Counted from the stretch's first letter, positions 34,299-44,019 are shown. The stretch is DNA of 64,000 nt from Niallia nealsonii (GCF_002835805.1 NZ_PISE01000014.1:27255-91254); one strand, 5' to 3'. A program made the numbers and translations. Notes: generated by a model not told the origin, from the letters alone.

Positions 34299-35197
34299 AT
34301 GGAAACGAAAGTAGCATATCTTTCTACTTCAAAGCTAGCAGCTAAGTATAAGAAACCAGTAAAAGAGATGTTTGATGTATTGTTGAAAATGCAGCTAATT
34401 GAAAGAATAGAGGAAGATTGGAGATTGACGGATAAAGGAGAAAGAAATGGAGGGGTGATAAAGAAACACTTTAAAGCTGGTGATTATATTGCTTGGGAAG
34501 AGAATAGGATAGAAAAAGTATTAGTAGAGGTCAAAGATATAAGTAAGCTACTTAATGCAACAGCTCTAAGTTCTCATTTTAGTATATCTAGAAATAAAAT
34601 TAATCCCATATTAGCTGAAATTGGTTTTATAGAAAAATCAGAAAATGGTTGGGTTATTACTAAATTGGGAGAGAAGATGGGGGAAGACAATATAAATATG
34701 ATAGAACAGGTATTCCATTTGTTAATTGGGATGAATCTATACTATCCAATAGAACACTTCAAGAAGCCATTAAAGAGGCAAATGGGAATGCGTCTTCAAT
34801 AAAAGAAATTTATCAATCTAATGATAGTGATGAATTCTTAACATTTAGAGATAAGTTTACAGCAAAATTAAGAACTACAGATGGACATTATGTTCGTTCT
34901 AGAGCCGAGATACTGATTGACAATTGGTTGTATATGTACGGAGTAATTCATGCGTATGAAAGAAAGTTACCCATTGAAAAAGAAATGTATTGTGATTTTT
35001 ATTTGCCATCAGGCAGAGTATATATAGAGTATTGGGAGCTAGAAAATGATGTGAAATACAGAAAAAGGAAGAAAGCGAAAATAAAGCTATATAAAAAGTA
35101 TGGGTTCAATCTAGTAGAAATCAATGACAACGATATAAAGAATTTAGATGATGTTTTGCCTAAGAAACTATTAGAATATGGAATAAGAACGTTTTAG
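34299..35197 (+). pseudogene. wHTH + PD-(D/E)XK-like nuclease gene, broken by one frameshift
   Basis: The first frame (34299 to about 34680) encodes two helix-turn-helix-like repeats (STSKLAAKYKKPVKEMFDVL; ALSSHFSISRNKINPILAEI). At a GGGGG run near 34678-34682 the frame must shift by one base to continue through YKYDRTGIPFVNWDESIL to a nuclease-like domain: Glu in RSRAEILIDNW, Asp in YCDFYLPSG, Glu in VYIEYW, then Lys-rich RKRKKAKIKLYKKYG, ending at 35197. This matches a restriction-type endonuclease fold. The shift may be a true mutation, slippage or a sequencing error. About 300 codons in total. Confidence 0.75.
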
Positions 35198-35241
35198 TAG
35201 AAATTTTTATATTTTTTCATGTTAGATTTGAGGAGAAAAGA

Positions 35242-36306
35242 ATGATGGCAGAGACTGAAACAAAAGCATTAAAAAGAGAACTTCATAATGATATGTTTAA
35301 TATATACAACAAAGCCAAATCAATTGGTTATAATGCAACAAAATTTAGACAGATGCTTGCGGGAAAAGAAGGATATTTAGTAGCAAAGAGTTTTATTTAT
35401 AGTAAATCTCCAACAGATGGTTTCACAAGTTTATGGGAACTTAAAAGGCTTGATTTAACAGTAGAAGCATTAGTTTTAAATCCTAAGTATGTGTCTTTAT
35501 TTACTGAGGAAGAAAGGTGCATTGTAAGGGATAGATTGGCAGAGTATGGCTATCAAATTGAAATGCGAGAACAGGAAAATACAGATGTTAAGAGTATACC
35601 AGAACTTGAACCAGTACTACGTTCAAGAGAATATAATAATGCTACTGCAGAACTAAGAAGTAAAGTTGTCTACGAATATCTTTTTCATGGAAGAAGTCAT
35701 AGATGGATAGACGAATATGTAATAGGATTAAATCCTTCAGAAAGCCGTGGATATCAGGCTATGGGGATTTTACATTATATTGGGCTTAAAAGTAAACATA
35801 AAGGTTTTTTTGAAAAGAGCAATTTAGATGATGCGTTGGTTGAGATTAAAAGACAGAGCTCTGATTTTAAATTATTAATAGAAAATCTAGATTATGTTAA
35901 TCAAGCTAAGAAGATAGAAAGTAAGCTAGCAAGTGATATAGATGCAGAGCAATCAGAAGAGGATGGATATTATAAAGATGGAGCAATAAAATATTATCAT
36001 GGTAAACGATATGAAAGAAATCCTGTTAATAGAAGAAAAGCTATTGAGATACATGGGTTAGATTGTAAAGTATGTGGATTTAATTTTGAAAAAAATTATG
36101 GAAAGAGGGGCGCAGATTTTATAGAGATACATCATTTAAATCAACTTAGCACATTAGAGGAAGAAACAATTGTTAATCCAGAAACAGATTTAATTCCTCT
36201 CTGTTCCAATTGTCATCGAATGATACATAGGAAAAAGGATGTAGTTTTAACAGTTGAAGAACTCAAAGAGATAATGGCGAAAAATGGTAAAGGTTTAACG
36301 GTATGA
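35242..36306 (+). CDS. HNH endonuclease (McrA-like zinc HNH) with unknown N-terminal domain
   Basis: ATG 35242 follows GAGGAG. The 354-residue protein has an unassigned helical N-terminal 240 residues, then a zinc HNH: CKVC near 275, the HH pair in EIHHLNQLS near 298 and LCSNCHRMIHRKK near 322. This is the McrA/5-methylcytosine-type HNH found in many defence nucleases. Its stop overlaps the next start (ATGA), so translation is coupled to the small membrane protein. Confidence 0.85.
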   Translation: MMAETETKALKRELHNDMFNIYNKAKSIGYNATKFRQMLAGKEGYLVAKSFIYSKSPTDGFTSLWELKRLDLTVEALVLNPKYVSLFTEEERCIVRDRLAEYGYQIEMREQENTDVKSIPELEPVLRSREYNNATAELRSKVVYEYLFHGRSHRWIDEYVIGLNPSESRGYQAMGILHYIGLKSKHKGFFEKSNLDDALVEIKRQSSDFKLLIENLDYVNQAKKIESKLASDIDAEQSEEDGYYKDGAIKYYHGKRYERNPVNRRKAIEIHGLDCKVCGFNFEKNYGKRGADFIEIHHLNQLSTLEEETIVNPETDLIPLCSNCHRMIHRKKDVVLTVEELKEIMAKNGKGLTV

Positions 36307-36518
36307 TGGATTTTTCAGCAATAGACAATTCCATTATAAATAAAATAGCTTTGGTTTTAGGAGGGGCATTTGTCTTTATTTTAATAATAGCTTTAATCTT
36401 GGGGAAATTGTTACTTTTGTTAAGATTACCTAGAGGTTTGGTGCAGCGTGTAGTTAGTGTATTAGCGAGTCTAGGTTTTATATACTTAATTGTTATATTA
36501 GGAGACAGATTTTTCTAA
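36303..36518 (+). CDS. Small two-TM membrane protein
   Basis: The 71-residue protein overlaps the HNH gene by four bases (ATGA). It has two hydrophobic helices (KIALVLGGAFVFILIIALIL and VVSVLASLGFIYLIVIL) joined by a basic turn. Small membrane proteins coupled to nucleases are typical of effector or anchoring subunits of defence systems. No family is recognised. Confidence 0.75.
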   Translation: MMDFSAIDNSIINKIALVLGGAFVFILIIALILGKLLLLLRLPRGLVQRVVSVLASLGFIYLIVILGDRFF

Positions 36519-36645
36519 GTAAGGTTAGAGTTCTAAGATGGTAAAACGGCTGGAAAAGCGAAAGGTATACTTAAATCATTTTTTCCTAATTCTTAATATA
36601 TATATATACCTCTATGGAATTTGTCATATTGAAGGAGTTTTAAGG

Positions 36646-39156
36646 GTGGAACATATTGAGGAAGTTATTTTAGAAATGAAAAACGAGATTAACCAAAGAA
36701 AAAATAAGAAGCTGAACATTAAACTGAGGACTTTTCTTGGTAAATTAGGATATAAGAGAAGAAACTCATTATTGATAGATAAGATAAATCAATGTCTTGA
36801 AAAAAATAGTCTTGCTGTACTTGTAAGAAGGCAGGATACAGATTGGTCACAATTAGACATTGACGAAAGAATAACATTTGAAATTTGGGAAGGGGAGGGA
36901 AAGGAAATGAAAGGTTTAGTGGAAAGCAAGTATGCAGGAACGATAAGGGTCAGTGAAGAAAGAAATCCAATAGAGCTTTATTTACATCAGACAGAAGCAT
37001 TACAAGAAATGGATAAAGCGATATTAAATGATAATATCCCTAGATTTTCAGGGCTATTGGTCATACCGACAGGAGGAGGAAAAACCCTTACTGCTGTTCA
37101 GTGGGTTTTAAGAAATGTCATAAATAATGACAAAAAGGTTCTTTGGGTAGCCCATAGGCATGAATTATTAGAACAGGCTCTTTCTGCAGTTAAAAGAAAT
37201 GCGTATGCAAATTTGGTTAATAAGAGAAAAGAATTCAAGTATAGAATTATATCAGGGCAACATGACAGACCTGTTAATATAAAAAAAGATGACGATTTTA
37301 TTATCGCAAGTAAGGATAGCCTAAATAGAGGCATAGACCATTTAGCGAATAGTTGGTTAAATTTCAATGATGACATATTTCTTGTAGTCGATGAAGCTCA
37401 TCATGCCACCGCAAAAACTTATAGAAAGATAATAGATTTACTAAATGAGAAGACTAAAACATTAGGAATTTTGGGATTAACCGCAACACCTTTTAGAACT
37501 GCAAAAGCAGAAAAAGGATTATTGAAGAAAACTTTTGATAATGACATTGTATATAAAGTGGATTTAAAAACTTTAATTAGCAGAGGAATTCTTTCAGAGC
37601 CTATATTTAAAGAGCTAAAAACAGAGATTGATATGACAAAGGAATTAAGCGAACAGGATATAAAAAGCATTCAGGCTTTTGACAGTATTCCAGAAGATAT
37701 TGCTAAGCATATCGCTGAAAACAAAATACGAAATAACAGAATTGTCCAAGAGTACATAGATAATAAAGAGGAATATGGCAAACTACTTGTATTTGCTGTC
37801 AATAAAATCCATGCGATTGAATTGAATAAATTGTTCAATGATAAAGGGATTGCATCCGAATATGTTATTTCATCGGAGCAACATATGGCAACTGGGATTG
37901 ATTTGTCGAATGAGGCAAACAGAGAAAGAATAAGAAAGTTTAGAAATAATGAAATAGACGTTTTGATTAATGTAAATATACTGACTGAGGGAACCGATTT
38001 ACCCGATGTGCAAACTGTATTTTTAACAAGACCGACAATATCCAGCATTTTAATGACACAAATGATTGGTAGGGCTTTAAGGGGGAAAAAAGCAGGAGGT
38101 ACTGACAAAGCGTATATTGTTAGCTTTATAGATGGATGGAAGAATAAAATTGCATGGATAAATCCAGAAAAATTATACATAGAAGAAACAGCAATATGGG
38201 AAGACAACACGAAAGAAAATGTAAAGAAATTAGCAAGATTGATTTCTATACAGAAAATAGAGGAATTCGTAAAAATCATAGATGATTCTATTGATACCAC
38301 TAAATTAGAAAGTATTGATTTTATTAAAACGATTCCATTAGGTATCTATACGTTTTCATTAATGATACCTTCAGAGTATGACGAGGACAGAATAAAAAAT
38401 TGTGAAGTTCTGGTTTATGATAGCACTTTAAAGGCATATCAAAGATTCATTGAAGAATTACCTGTTTTCTTTAAAGTGAACAATTTAAATAATATTGAAT
38501 TCATTCAAGAAGAAGAACTGGATGTTTTGGCGGAAAAAGTAGAAGATATGTATTTTACAGGATTTGATATGATTCCAAGTTATAATAAGGAAGATATAAA
38601 AGACGTTCTACGTTATTTTGCTTTGAAAGGTGTAGAGCCTTCATTTTTGCAGTTTAAAGACAGAGAAAAATTTGATATTTCAATTGTTGCTCAATATATA
38701 TATGAAAATGAACTTGGTGGTAAGAGAAAGAAAGAATATTTAGATGAAGTATGGGAGCAAAGGGATAATTTTTTAAAAGTTTACTTTGGTTACAGTAAAC
38801 TTTATTTTCGAAAATGCTTAGATAATGAGATTTTAAAATTAGAAGAGCCAGAGATTTATGCTACGTCATCTAAAGAAACAATTGTAACCCCAGAGATGAT
38901 TAATATAAATAAGCTAACTCTTTATGAAATACAAAAAAAGAATCCGCAATATTGGAGAGAAATTACAGAAGCAGTGTATGGAAAGGCGCAAGATGAAAAA
39001 GGATGTTATATATGTGCAACTTCAGGGTATAAGAACAAGAGTAGATTGTATTTTCAAATAGACCATATTGTACCGATGGCTAAAGGTGGTTTAACGGAAT
39101 TAGATAACTTGCAAGTGTTGAGAAGAGATATAAATAAATTAAAAAGCGATAAATAA
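36646..39156 (+). CDS. SF2 (DEAD/DEAH, ResIII-type) helicase with C-terminal HNH domain
   Basis: GTG 36646 has AAGGAG seven to eight bases upstream and is preferred over the ATG at 36538. Motifs from that start: Walker A PTGGGKT near 141, DEAH near 248, GLTATPF near 277, LTEGTDLPDV near 445 and motif VI QMIGRALRG near 470. The last 80 residues form an HNH: CYIC near 787, QIDHIVPMAKGG near 804 and a final NLQVLRRDINKLK. It would translocate on DNA and cut it. It ends an operon with the HNH and two-TM genes (127 bases after the latter). Helicase-HNH fusions occur in restriction-like defence, but this three-gene set is not one I can name. Confidence 0.85.
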   Translation: MEHIEEVILEMKNEINQRKNKKLNIKLRTFLGKLGYKRRNSLLIDKINQCLEKNSLAVLVRRQDTDWSQLDIDERITFEIWEGEGKEMKGLVESKYAGTIRVSEERNPIELYLHQTEALQEMDKAILNDNIPRFSGLLVIPTGGGKTLTAVQWVLRNVINNDKKVLWVAHRHELLEQALSAVKRNAYANLVNKRKEFKYRIISGQHDRPVNIKKDDDFIIASKDSLNRGIDHLANSWLNFNDDIFLVVDEAHHATAKTYRKIIDLLNEKTKTLGILGLTATPFRTAKAEKGLLKKTFDNDIVYKVDLKTLISRGILSEPIFKELKTEIDMTKELSEQDIKSIQAFDSIPEDIAKHIAENKIRNNRIVQEYIDNKEEYGKLLVFAVNKIHAIELNKLFNDKGIASEYVISSEQHMATGIDLSNEANRERIRKFRNNEIDVLINVNILTEGTDLPDVQTVFLTRPTISSILMTQMIGRALRGKKAGGTDKAYIVSFIDGWKNKIAWINPEKLYIEETAIWEDNTKENVKKLARLISIQKIEEFVKIIDDSIDTTKLESIDFIKTIPLGIYTFSLMIPSEYDEDRIKNCEVLVYDSTLKAYQRFIEELPVFFKVNNLNNIEFIQEEELDVLAEKVEDMYFTGFDMIPSYNKEDIKDVLRYFALKGVEPSFLQFKDREKFDISIVAQYIYENELGGKRKKEYLDEVWEQRDNFLKVYFGYSKLYFRKCLDNEILKLEEPEIYATSSKETIVTPEMININKLTLYEIQKKNPQYWREITEAVYGKAQDEKGCYICATSGYKNKSRLYFQIDHIVPMAKGGLTELDNLQVLRRDINKLKSDK

Positions 39157-39214
39157 GGGGGAGTCTCTTTAACGAAAAAGCTAAGACATGAACAGGGAGC
39201 AAATATCACTCACA

Positions 39215-39640
39215 GTAATAAAGGTAAGTTCTTATGTGAAAATTGGTTTATCATAGTATCTTCCACAAGTGGTACATACTTATCATTCACTTTCGCCATA
39301 TGAATGGCAGCTTCATAATCGCTCAATAAACCCTCACGATATATGGTCGAGCTTCATTTTTAGCTCGGCATCTGGGGTGGGGGATGCTCGATGATTCGGG
39401 CGGTTACTTCAACGACTTGCTCTGTTGTAAAACGTTCTTGGAGTTCTCGTTTTGGACTGGTTACTCATACTTCCATTACTATTTCGAATTGTTCTTTTTC
39501 TTCGCTTTCGGACATGTAGGTTTCTTCAATATGGGGTGCATTATATTCATTACTTGGGATTTGATAATCTCAGGCATAGATTCACTGTTCAAAAGCTACA
39601 TGCGGATTTCTAATACTGTATTATGTAAAGAGAATTCATA
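39215..39640 (-). pseudogene. Decayed gene on the minus strand near the right element end
   Basis: Minus-strand fragments in different frames read like protein: EYNAPHIEETYMSESEEKEQ, VTSPKRELQERFTTEQVVEV and YREGLLSDYEAAIHMAKVND. They are separated by frame changes and stops. I cannot name the family; it is probably a phage-type protein. Confidence 0.45.
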
Positions 39641-39777
39641 GTCTAGAATTATCTTTACATTTTATAAATTTCTTTCTAGGCTCTTATTTATGGGAATGAC
39701 TTTGCAATCTAATGAAATATTTAAAAAAGCAATATATTTGATATAAGGATGAGGAAGGATATACTTGACGATATTAG

Positions 39778-39824
39778 ATGACCACTTTACAATATTAAAT
39801 ATAATCAATAGAAGGTTAGTGGTC
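39778..39824. promoter_or_regulatory. Right-end arm-type sites of the integrative element
   Basis: ATGACCACTTT (39778-39788) and AGAAGGTTAGTGGTC (39810-39824) are exact reverse complements of left-end sequences at 15211-15221 and 15247-15261. The shared AGTGGTC heptamer suggests binding sites for integrase or excisionase. Confidence 0.6.
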
Positions 39825-39860
39825 AGTGAGAATTAAGTAAGCTAAAATTCTTGAAAAACC

Positions 39861-39945
39861 TATAGATATTTCGACTTGTTAGCTCAGTGGGAGAGCACTT
39901 CCTTGACAGGGAAGGGGTCGTGGGTTCAAGTCCCTCACAGGTCAT
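39861..39945. repeat. attR: 85-bp direct repeat containing a whole tRNA gene
   Basis: Identical to 15076-15160 and ends the integrative element. Confidence 0.9.
39873..39944 (+). tRNA. tRNA-Val (GAC), right copy
   Basis: Identical to the left copy, including the T-stem mismatch. No good promoter precedes it inside the element, but the native terminator follows. It is probably silent unless transcribed from the element, and becomes the chromosomal copy after excision. Confidence 0.8.
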
Positions 39946-39964
39946 CACTGCAAAACGTTGATAT

Positions 39965-40001
39965 AAAAGGGTTTCTCGACATTCGAGAAACCCTTTTATA
40001 T
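39965..40001 (+). terminator. Terminator downstream of the tRNA (chromosomal side)
   Basis: AAAAGGGTTTCTCGA pairs with TCGAGAAACCCTTTT around a short loop, followed by AT-rich sequence. It is the natural end of the tRNA unit before integration. Confidence 0.85.
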
Positions 40002-40171
40002 TTAAAAATATTTTACAACTGACCAAATGACTGACCATTTTAAAAAATAGAGTGTTTTCTTGAAAGCAAGCATGTAATTTTATAATAAAGTTTGATCATT
40101 TTAATCTTACTTAACTAAAGCCCTCGTTACTTTAAGTGTAATTATTCACAAACTCTATTTTTTTAAACTAA

Positions 40172-40609
40172 CTAAATACCAATGTTACCAGTAATCCAAC
40201 CCTCAATAAAATGTTTTAATGAAGATGCTACCCAGGTTCGACTATCATCTTCGTGATTCCAAACATAAATATCGTTTTTTGTAATGGTCCCGTTTTTTAA
40301 TATTGCATAACAAAATAAATCGCCATTACCTGCGTCTGAAAAAAAGAATAGATTATCAAATGGCATATAAATATCTCTATAATCTTCAAAAGTTCTAAAA
40401 AATAGATTGTCTTTAATAATTTGGGAAGTTGACCAAATCAAAGGACAATTCCAGTTATCGAACACACCATTTGTTTCATTAAATAAGGCAGCTAATTCTT
40501 CTAGTAATACAACATTTAATTCTTTTTGAATTTCATTAATCTCAAACTTTGTTGCGGAGTCTTTAAAGTGATGTTCCTTCGAAATAGAATTGACATATTC
40601 TTTCCACAT
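40172..40609 (-). CDS. SMI1/KNR4 (SUKH) family protein, probable immunity protein
   Basis: ATG 40609 follows AGGGGGAATGAA. The 145-residue protein has the SUKH features: an N-terminal EINEIQKELNVVLLEELAAL helix, ALFNETNGVF, FFFSDAGNGDLFCYAI and WNHEDDSRTWVASSLKHF. In Bacillaceae such proteins usually neutralise a contact-dependent or LXG-type toxin. No toxin gene is next to it, so it may be an orphan immunity gene. Confidence 0.85.
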   Translation of the reverse strand: MWKEYVNSISKEHHFKDSATKFEINEIQKELNVVLLEELAALFNETNGVFDNWNCPLIWSTSQIIKDNLFFRTFEDYRDIYMPFDNLFFFSDAGNGDLFCYAILKNGTITKNDIYVWNHEDDSRTWVASSLKHFIEGWITGNIGI

Positions 40610-40845
40610 TTCATTCCCCCTAAATTTTGGATCAATATATTTTAAATTCAATTTCTATTTATGAAACTCCTTTTTTAACTAACCTGCCAAGATTATGACA
40701 TAAGGAAGGTTCTCTACATTTATTACAGAAATGCTGCCATTATAGTTTTATAAAAAGACCTAAGAGAACAGCATTAATCCTTCTAGAATTAACGCACCCG
40801 TTACTTGAATAAGCACTATCTCTTTGTTTGGAATGTAATTACTTA

Positions 40846-41091
40846 TTAGGTATCCTTTATAAAAACTCTAAATTCTTTTTTTCTTCCTCGTCTTTTAATA
40901 CCCAAAATATACATACTTTTTTTCTTATCATGTACAATTCTAATCTTATAACATCCATATTTAGTAATAATGATTTTATTAATCACATCTAAAAATTCTT
41001 CCTTTTTGCCTTCAAGTGACAGGATTTCATAACCATAGCCACCATAACCTGGACTTCTAGTTATATAAAATACTTTATAAAAATTCTTCAT
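40846..41091 (-). CDS. Hypothetical protein, 81 residues
   Basis: ATG 41091 follows GGGGGAATCT. The small basic protein has an RSPGYGGYGYEIL segment and a strongly basic end (KRRGRKKEFRVF). Function is unknown; it follows the SUKH gene region. Confidence 0.6.
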   Translation of the reverse strand: MKNFYKVFYITRSPGYGGYGYEILSLEGKKEEFLDVINKIIITKYGCYKIRIVHDKKKSMYILGIKRRGRKKEFRVFIKDT

Positions 41092-41212
41092 AGATTCCCC
41101 CATCAATAAGTCCTCCATATCTTATTTTTCCTAGTAGATTCCTCGTTTTATGTTTTAAATTATATCTTATTTCTCTAATTTTCTACTTACACTAACCCAC
41201 TATAGTTCAATG

Positions 41213-41252
41213 AGAGAAACCGGAGTCTAAATCACTCCAATTTCTCTTTCTT
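41213..41252 (-). terminator. Hairpin downstream of the integrase relic
   Basis: GAGAAACCGGAGT and ACTCCAATTTCTC form an imperfect stem, 22 bases beyond the integrase stop. A T-rich run (TTTCTT) is on the plus-strand side, so direction is uncertain. Confidence 0.5.
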
Positions 41253-41273
41253 ATAAATAATGTAAATTCAATA

Positions 41274-42408
41274 TTAATTTCGGATCTTTAAAAATGCATT
41301 TCCTGCATCGGAATCTATCTTCGGACTGACGTGTGTATACAACAAATTCATGGTAGTTGCGATATCTTTATGGCCCAATCGCTCTTGGATTGCTTTCATG
41401 CTCAAACCCTGTAATAAAAGATAAGAGGCAGAAGAGTGCCGAAGATCATGAAAAGAAATCTTTTTTAGATTGAACCTTTTGACTATTCGGCTCCAAAATT
41501 GACTCACTGAATGAGGAGAATAGGGGGTTCCATCTATATTAGCAAACAAAAGGTCTAAATGTTCGCCGTTATGGGATTCAAAACCTTTGTATTCATCTCT
41601 AATTTTCATGATCTCTCTTTTTCTTATTTTTCTATATTCATATATTTCTTTCATAGTCAAAGGATCAAGTGTAATAGTGCGATCTTCTTCCGTTTTTGTA
41701 CCTTTAATTCGTAATCCATGGTCTTTCGTTTTTTGTAAAGAGCGCCTAATATGAATCGTACTATTTTCAAAGTCTATATCCTTATCCATATCAATAGCCA
41801 AGATTTCACCACGTCTTAAGGATCCAGTAAGTGCTAATGTGATAATTAATCTCTGATGAATAGGTACATCTTTTATGATAGTAAAGACTTTTGCAATTTC
41901 CTCTTCATCATAATAATCTTTTTTTCGGGGTTTAACCTTGGGTTTTGGTACATCAAGAGAAATATCTTTTTGTATGTACTCAAATGTAGTTGCATAACGA
42001 AATAAACTCCGAATGCAGCGGTGTCTTTTCTCTACTGCATATTGCCCGACACCGTTTTTTTCTTCATTGTTAAAGTAACGAATAAGATCTCTTGCCAATA
42101 TTTTTTGAACCTTTGCTTTTTTAAATGCAGGAAGAATGGATTTTTCGATTGTATATTGATAAGTTTCTTGAGTTGCTGGATCAAGGTGAAAGGGGGCAAA
42201 CTCTTTTTTTTATTTTTTATATAGCACTTCAAAGCTTATATTATTGTTATCTACAAAGTTTCCATCCATCAGTTCTACTTCAAGGCGGGCTAAAATCTTT
42301 TTTGTTTCTTTATCATTTTTGTAAGGTAAGTTTTTAAATTTCCTGATACGCTTCCCAGAAGAATCGTATCCTAATTCTAATCGGATTCATAGGTTCCTGG
42401 TCTAACTT
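41274..42408 (-). pseudogene. int: Phage-type tyrosine integrase, broken by an in-frame stop and an N-terminal frameshift
   Basis: The catalytic half is intact (TGSLRRGEIL Arg, HDLRHSSASYL, ERLGHKD and the YTHVS tyrosine). Upstream, the same frame continues through KEFAPFHLDPATQETYQY but is cut by TAA at 42210-42212. Before it reads LELGYDSSGKRIRKF, preceded by another shift. About 370 codons would make a normal Int. It lies 1.3 kb from the right tRNA copy, so an older element may have used the same tRNA. Confidence 0.85.
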
Positions 42409-42550
42409 GTTTATAATTCCCCATAAGAGATCTCTCCAAATAAATAGTATTTTCATCAAAATTATTTGTTTATATATGTGGTTTCCAACTCCTTAGAATG
42501 ATCTGTAATCTTCCTAGAAGAAAGGTTATAGTAATTGAATGTTTGCATCC

Positions 42551-42835
42551 CTAAATATATGGATTCATGGATGACATGTTTACAACTGCCATGAATTTAA
42601 GATTCTCTAAGGGAAGGACTAATTCAAAATCCTTATGCCGATGTTTAAGCGAAAGAGTCTTACCGTCTTTTTTTAAGGTGGCAACACCTACAATCGCTGT
42701 ATTGGATTTATCTACAATTAAGATTTCATCTCCATCGAAAAAGGAAGTTTTTAACTGGATGGTTATACTATTACAGCATGGTTCTAGTGAAATGTTCATA
42801 AAATTATTTAATGTATCAAGATGGATTACTGCCAT
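42551..42835 (-). CDS. Hypothetical protein, 94 residues
   Basis: ATG 42835 follows AAAGGA at nine bases. The protein looks mainly beta and contains FDGDEILIVDKSNTAIVGVA and a LKHRHKDFELVLP segment. Unknown function; prophage-type context. Confidence 0.5.
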   Translation of the reverse strand: MAVIHLDTLNNFMNISLEPCCNSITIQLKTSFFDGDEILIVDKSNTAIVGVATLKKDGKTLSLKHRHKDFELVLPLENLKFMAVVNMSSMNPYI

Positions 42836-42928
42836 AGAGTTAATTCCTTTCTGCTCATCAATTGTTAAAGGAGTAGGGTCATGGCCAGAAATGTTATCTG
42901 AATCTAACATACCTTTGTTTTTTATGCA

Positions 42929-43396
42929 TTGAAAACGGTTCTTAGAAATATGCTTAGTAAATGGGGCATTCTATCGATAGAGATGCAAAAGGCTGTTGCT
43001 GAAGATGAACAGGAACGCGAGCTTAAAGATATTACCGATGAAACAGAAGAAAATCTACAAGATGATCCTACTATTATTGATTATCAAGAAGAGGTACCAT
43101 ATTATGTTCAGTTGAAATGGCTGCTGCAGGAAAACCAAATTAAAGAGTTTGAGTTGCAACTAAGATTCTTGCTCCAAGATAAGTTTGTTAAAAAAGGCAA
43201 GACTTTTAGGGAAATTGAGTATGTTGCAGATTTCAAAGTATTTAAGAATGATGGATCAATTGAAATTGTTGATATCAAGGGGGCGTAGACAAAGGAGTTC
43301 TCTATCAAGCGTAAATTGTTTGAGTGGAAATACGTCGAATCCTTATTCATTCTGACCTATGATAACACCTTGGGATTTGTAGAACTAGTAAATTAA
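42929..43396 (+). pseudogene. DUF1064-type phage endonuclease with internal amber codon
   Basis: The frame holds the DUF1064 core (LLQDKFVKKGKTFREIEYVA, DFKVFKNDGSIEIVDIKG) and stops at TAG 43286-43288, but continues in the same frame through TKEFSIKRKLFEWKYVESLF to TAA at 43396. DUF1064 proteins are Holliday-junction-resolvase-like phage nucleases. The amber removes the C-terminal 36 residues. The first 50 residues do not look like the family. Confidence 0.75.
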
Positions 43397-43684
43397 AAAA
43401 ACTGAGAAAGGGTGCGGTTAGTAGCAAGAAAGGCGGTAAGTCTAGATTGCGGAGTGTTGCAAGTCCTAACGGTATTCTGAGGAAGGAAAGTCAAAACAAT
43501 AAGTACGAAAAGAAAATTCATATAGCAAGCAACATAAGGTGTTTTATACAATTGGTAGAAAATATGAGTATAAGTAACAAAATGTGTATTGTGTTTCAAA
43601 AAAAATGAACATAACAGGAAATTTAAGAATTACGAAGGGGTTAAGAATAAATCAAATATATTATAAACTTGTTCTTGGTATTTA
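43397..43684. other. Intergenic region with a basic coding-like fragment
   Basis: A plus frame at about 43415-43560 reads AVSSKKGGKSRLRSVASPNG and more but lacks a start and a known family; nothing else is seen. Confidence 0.3.
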
Positions 43685-43885
43685 TTAAAGTTTATGTACA
43701 GTTTTTTCAGTATTTTTTTTAATACGTAAAATAAGATATTCAGTTTGGATCTGTGACCAAATAAAACCACCAAGCATTAAGGCTATATACAATTTACGAT
43801 CTTGTTTGTTTTCCTTTTGTCTACTTATAGTGATTGTAAAAACTGATGTAATGATATGGATGATGATTGTAAGTATCCCTTGCAT
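43685..43885 (-). CDS. Small membrane protein downstream of c-di-GMP riboswitch
   Basis: ATG 43885 follows GGAG at eight bases. The 66-residue protein has an N-terminal TM helix (ILTIIIHIITSVFTITI), a charged loop and a second moderately hydrophobic stretch (YIALMLGGFIW). It is the first gene downstream (135 bases) of the riboswitch at 44020-44092 on the same strand and thus its probable target. Confidence 0.55.
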   Translation of the reverse strand: MQGILTIIIHIITSVFTITISRQKENKQDRKLYIALMLGGFIWSQIQTEYLILRIKKNTEKTVHKL

Positions 43886-44019
43886 TTTATAAGCTCCAAT
43901 CTAATTTTTTCTTTAGTATTTGTTAATACAAGAAAAGTATGCAAGCATTTCAGAATTTCACCAGTGAAAATCAAGAGAAGTAAAAAAATATGAAATCTTA
44001 TAGAAAGGAGAAAAGTATT

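Larger units (their letters stand above)
15076..39945. mobile_element. 24.8-kb integrative element in a tRNA-Val gene, carrying a defence island
   Basis: The element is bounded by identical 85-bp repeats and starts with a tyrosine integrase, an XRE repressor and a replication-like gene. Cargo is dominated by nucleases, a methyltransferase, a helicase and ATPases. No conjugation, capsid or packaging genes are recognised, so it is a satellite-type or mobilisable island rather than a full ICE or prophage. Cargo is more AT-rich and carries many decayed genes. Confidence 0.85.

Noticed and set aside
39823..40038. A 71-codon minus-strand frame across the right tRNA
   Set aside because: It is antisense to the tRNA gene and terminator; typical spurious frame.
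42567..42932. A 121-codon plus-strand frame opposite the gene at 42551-42835
   Set aside because: The minus-strand frame has a ribosome binding site and a protein-like composition; this one is its shadow.
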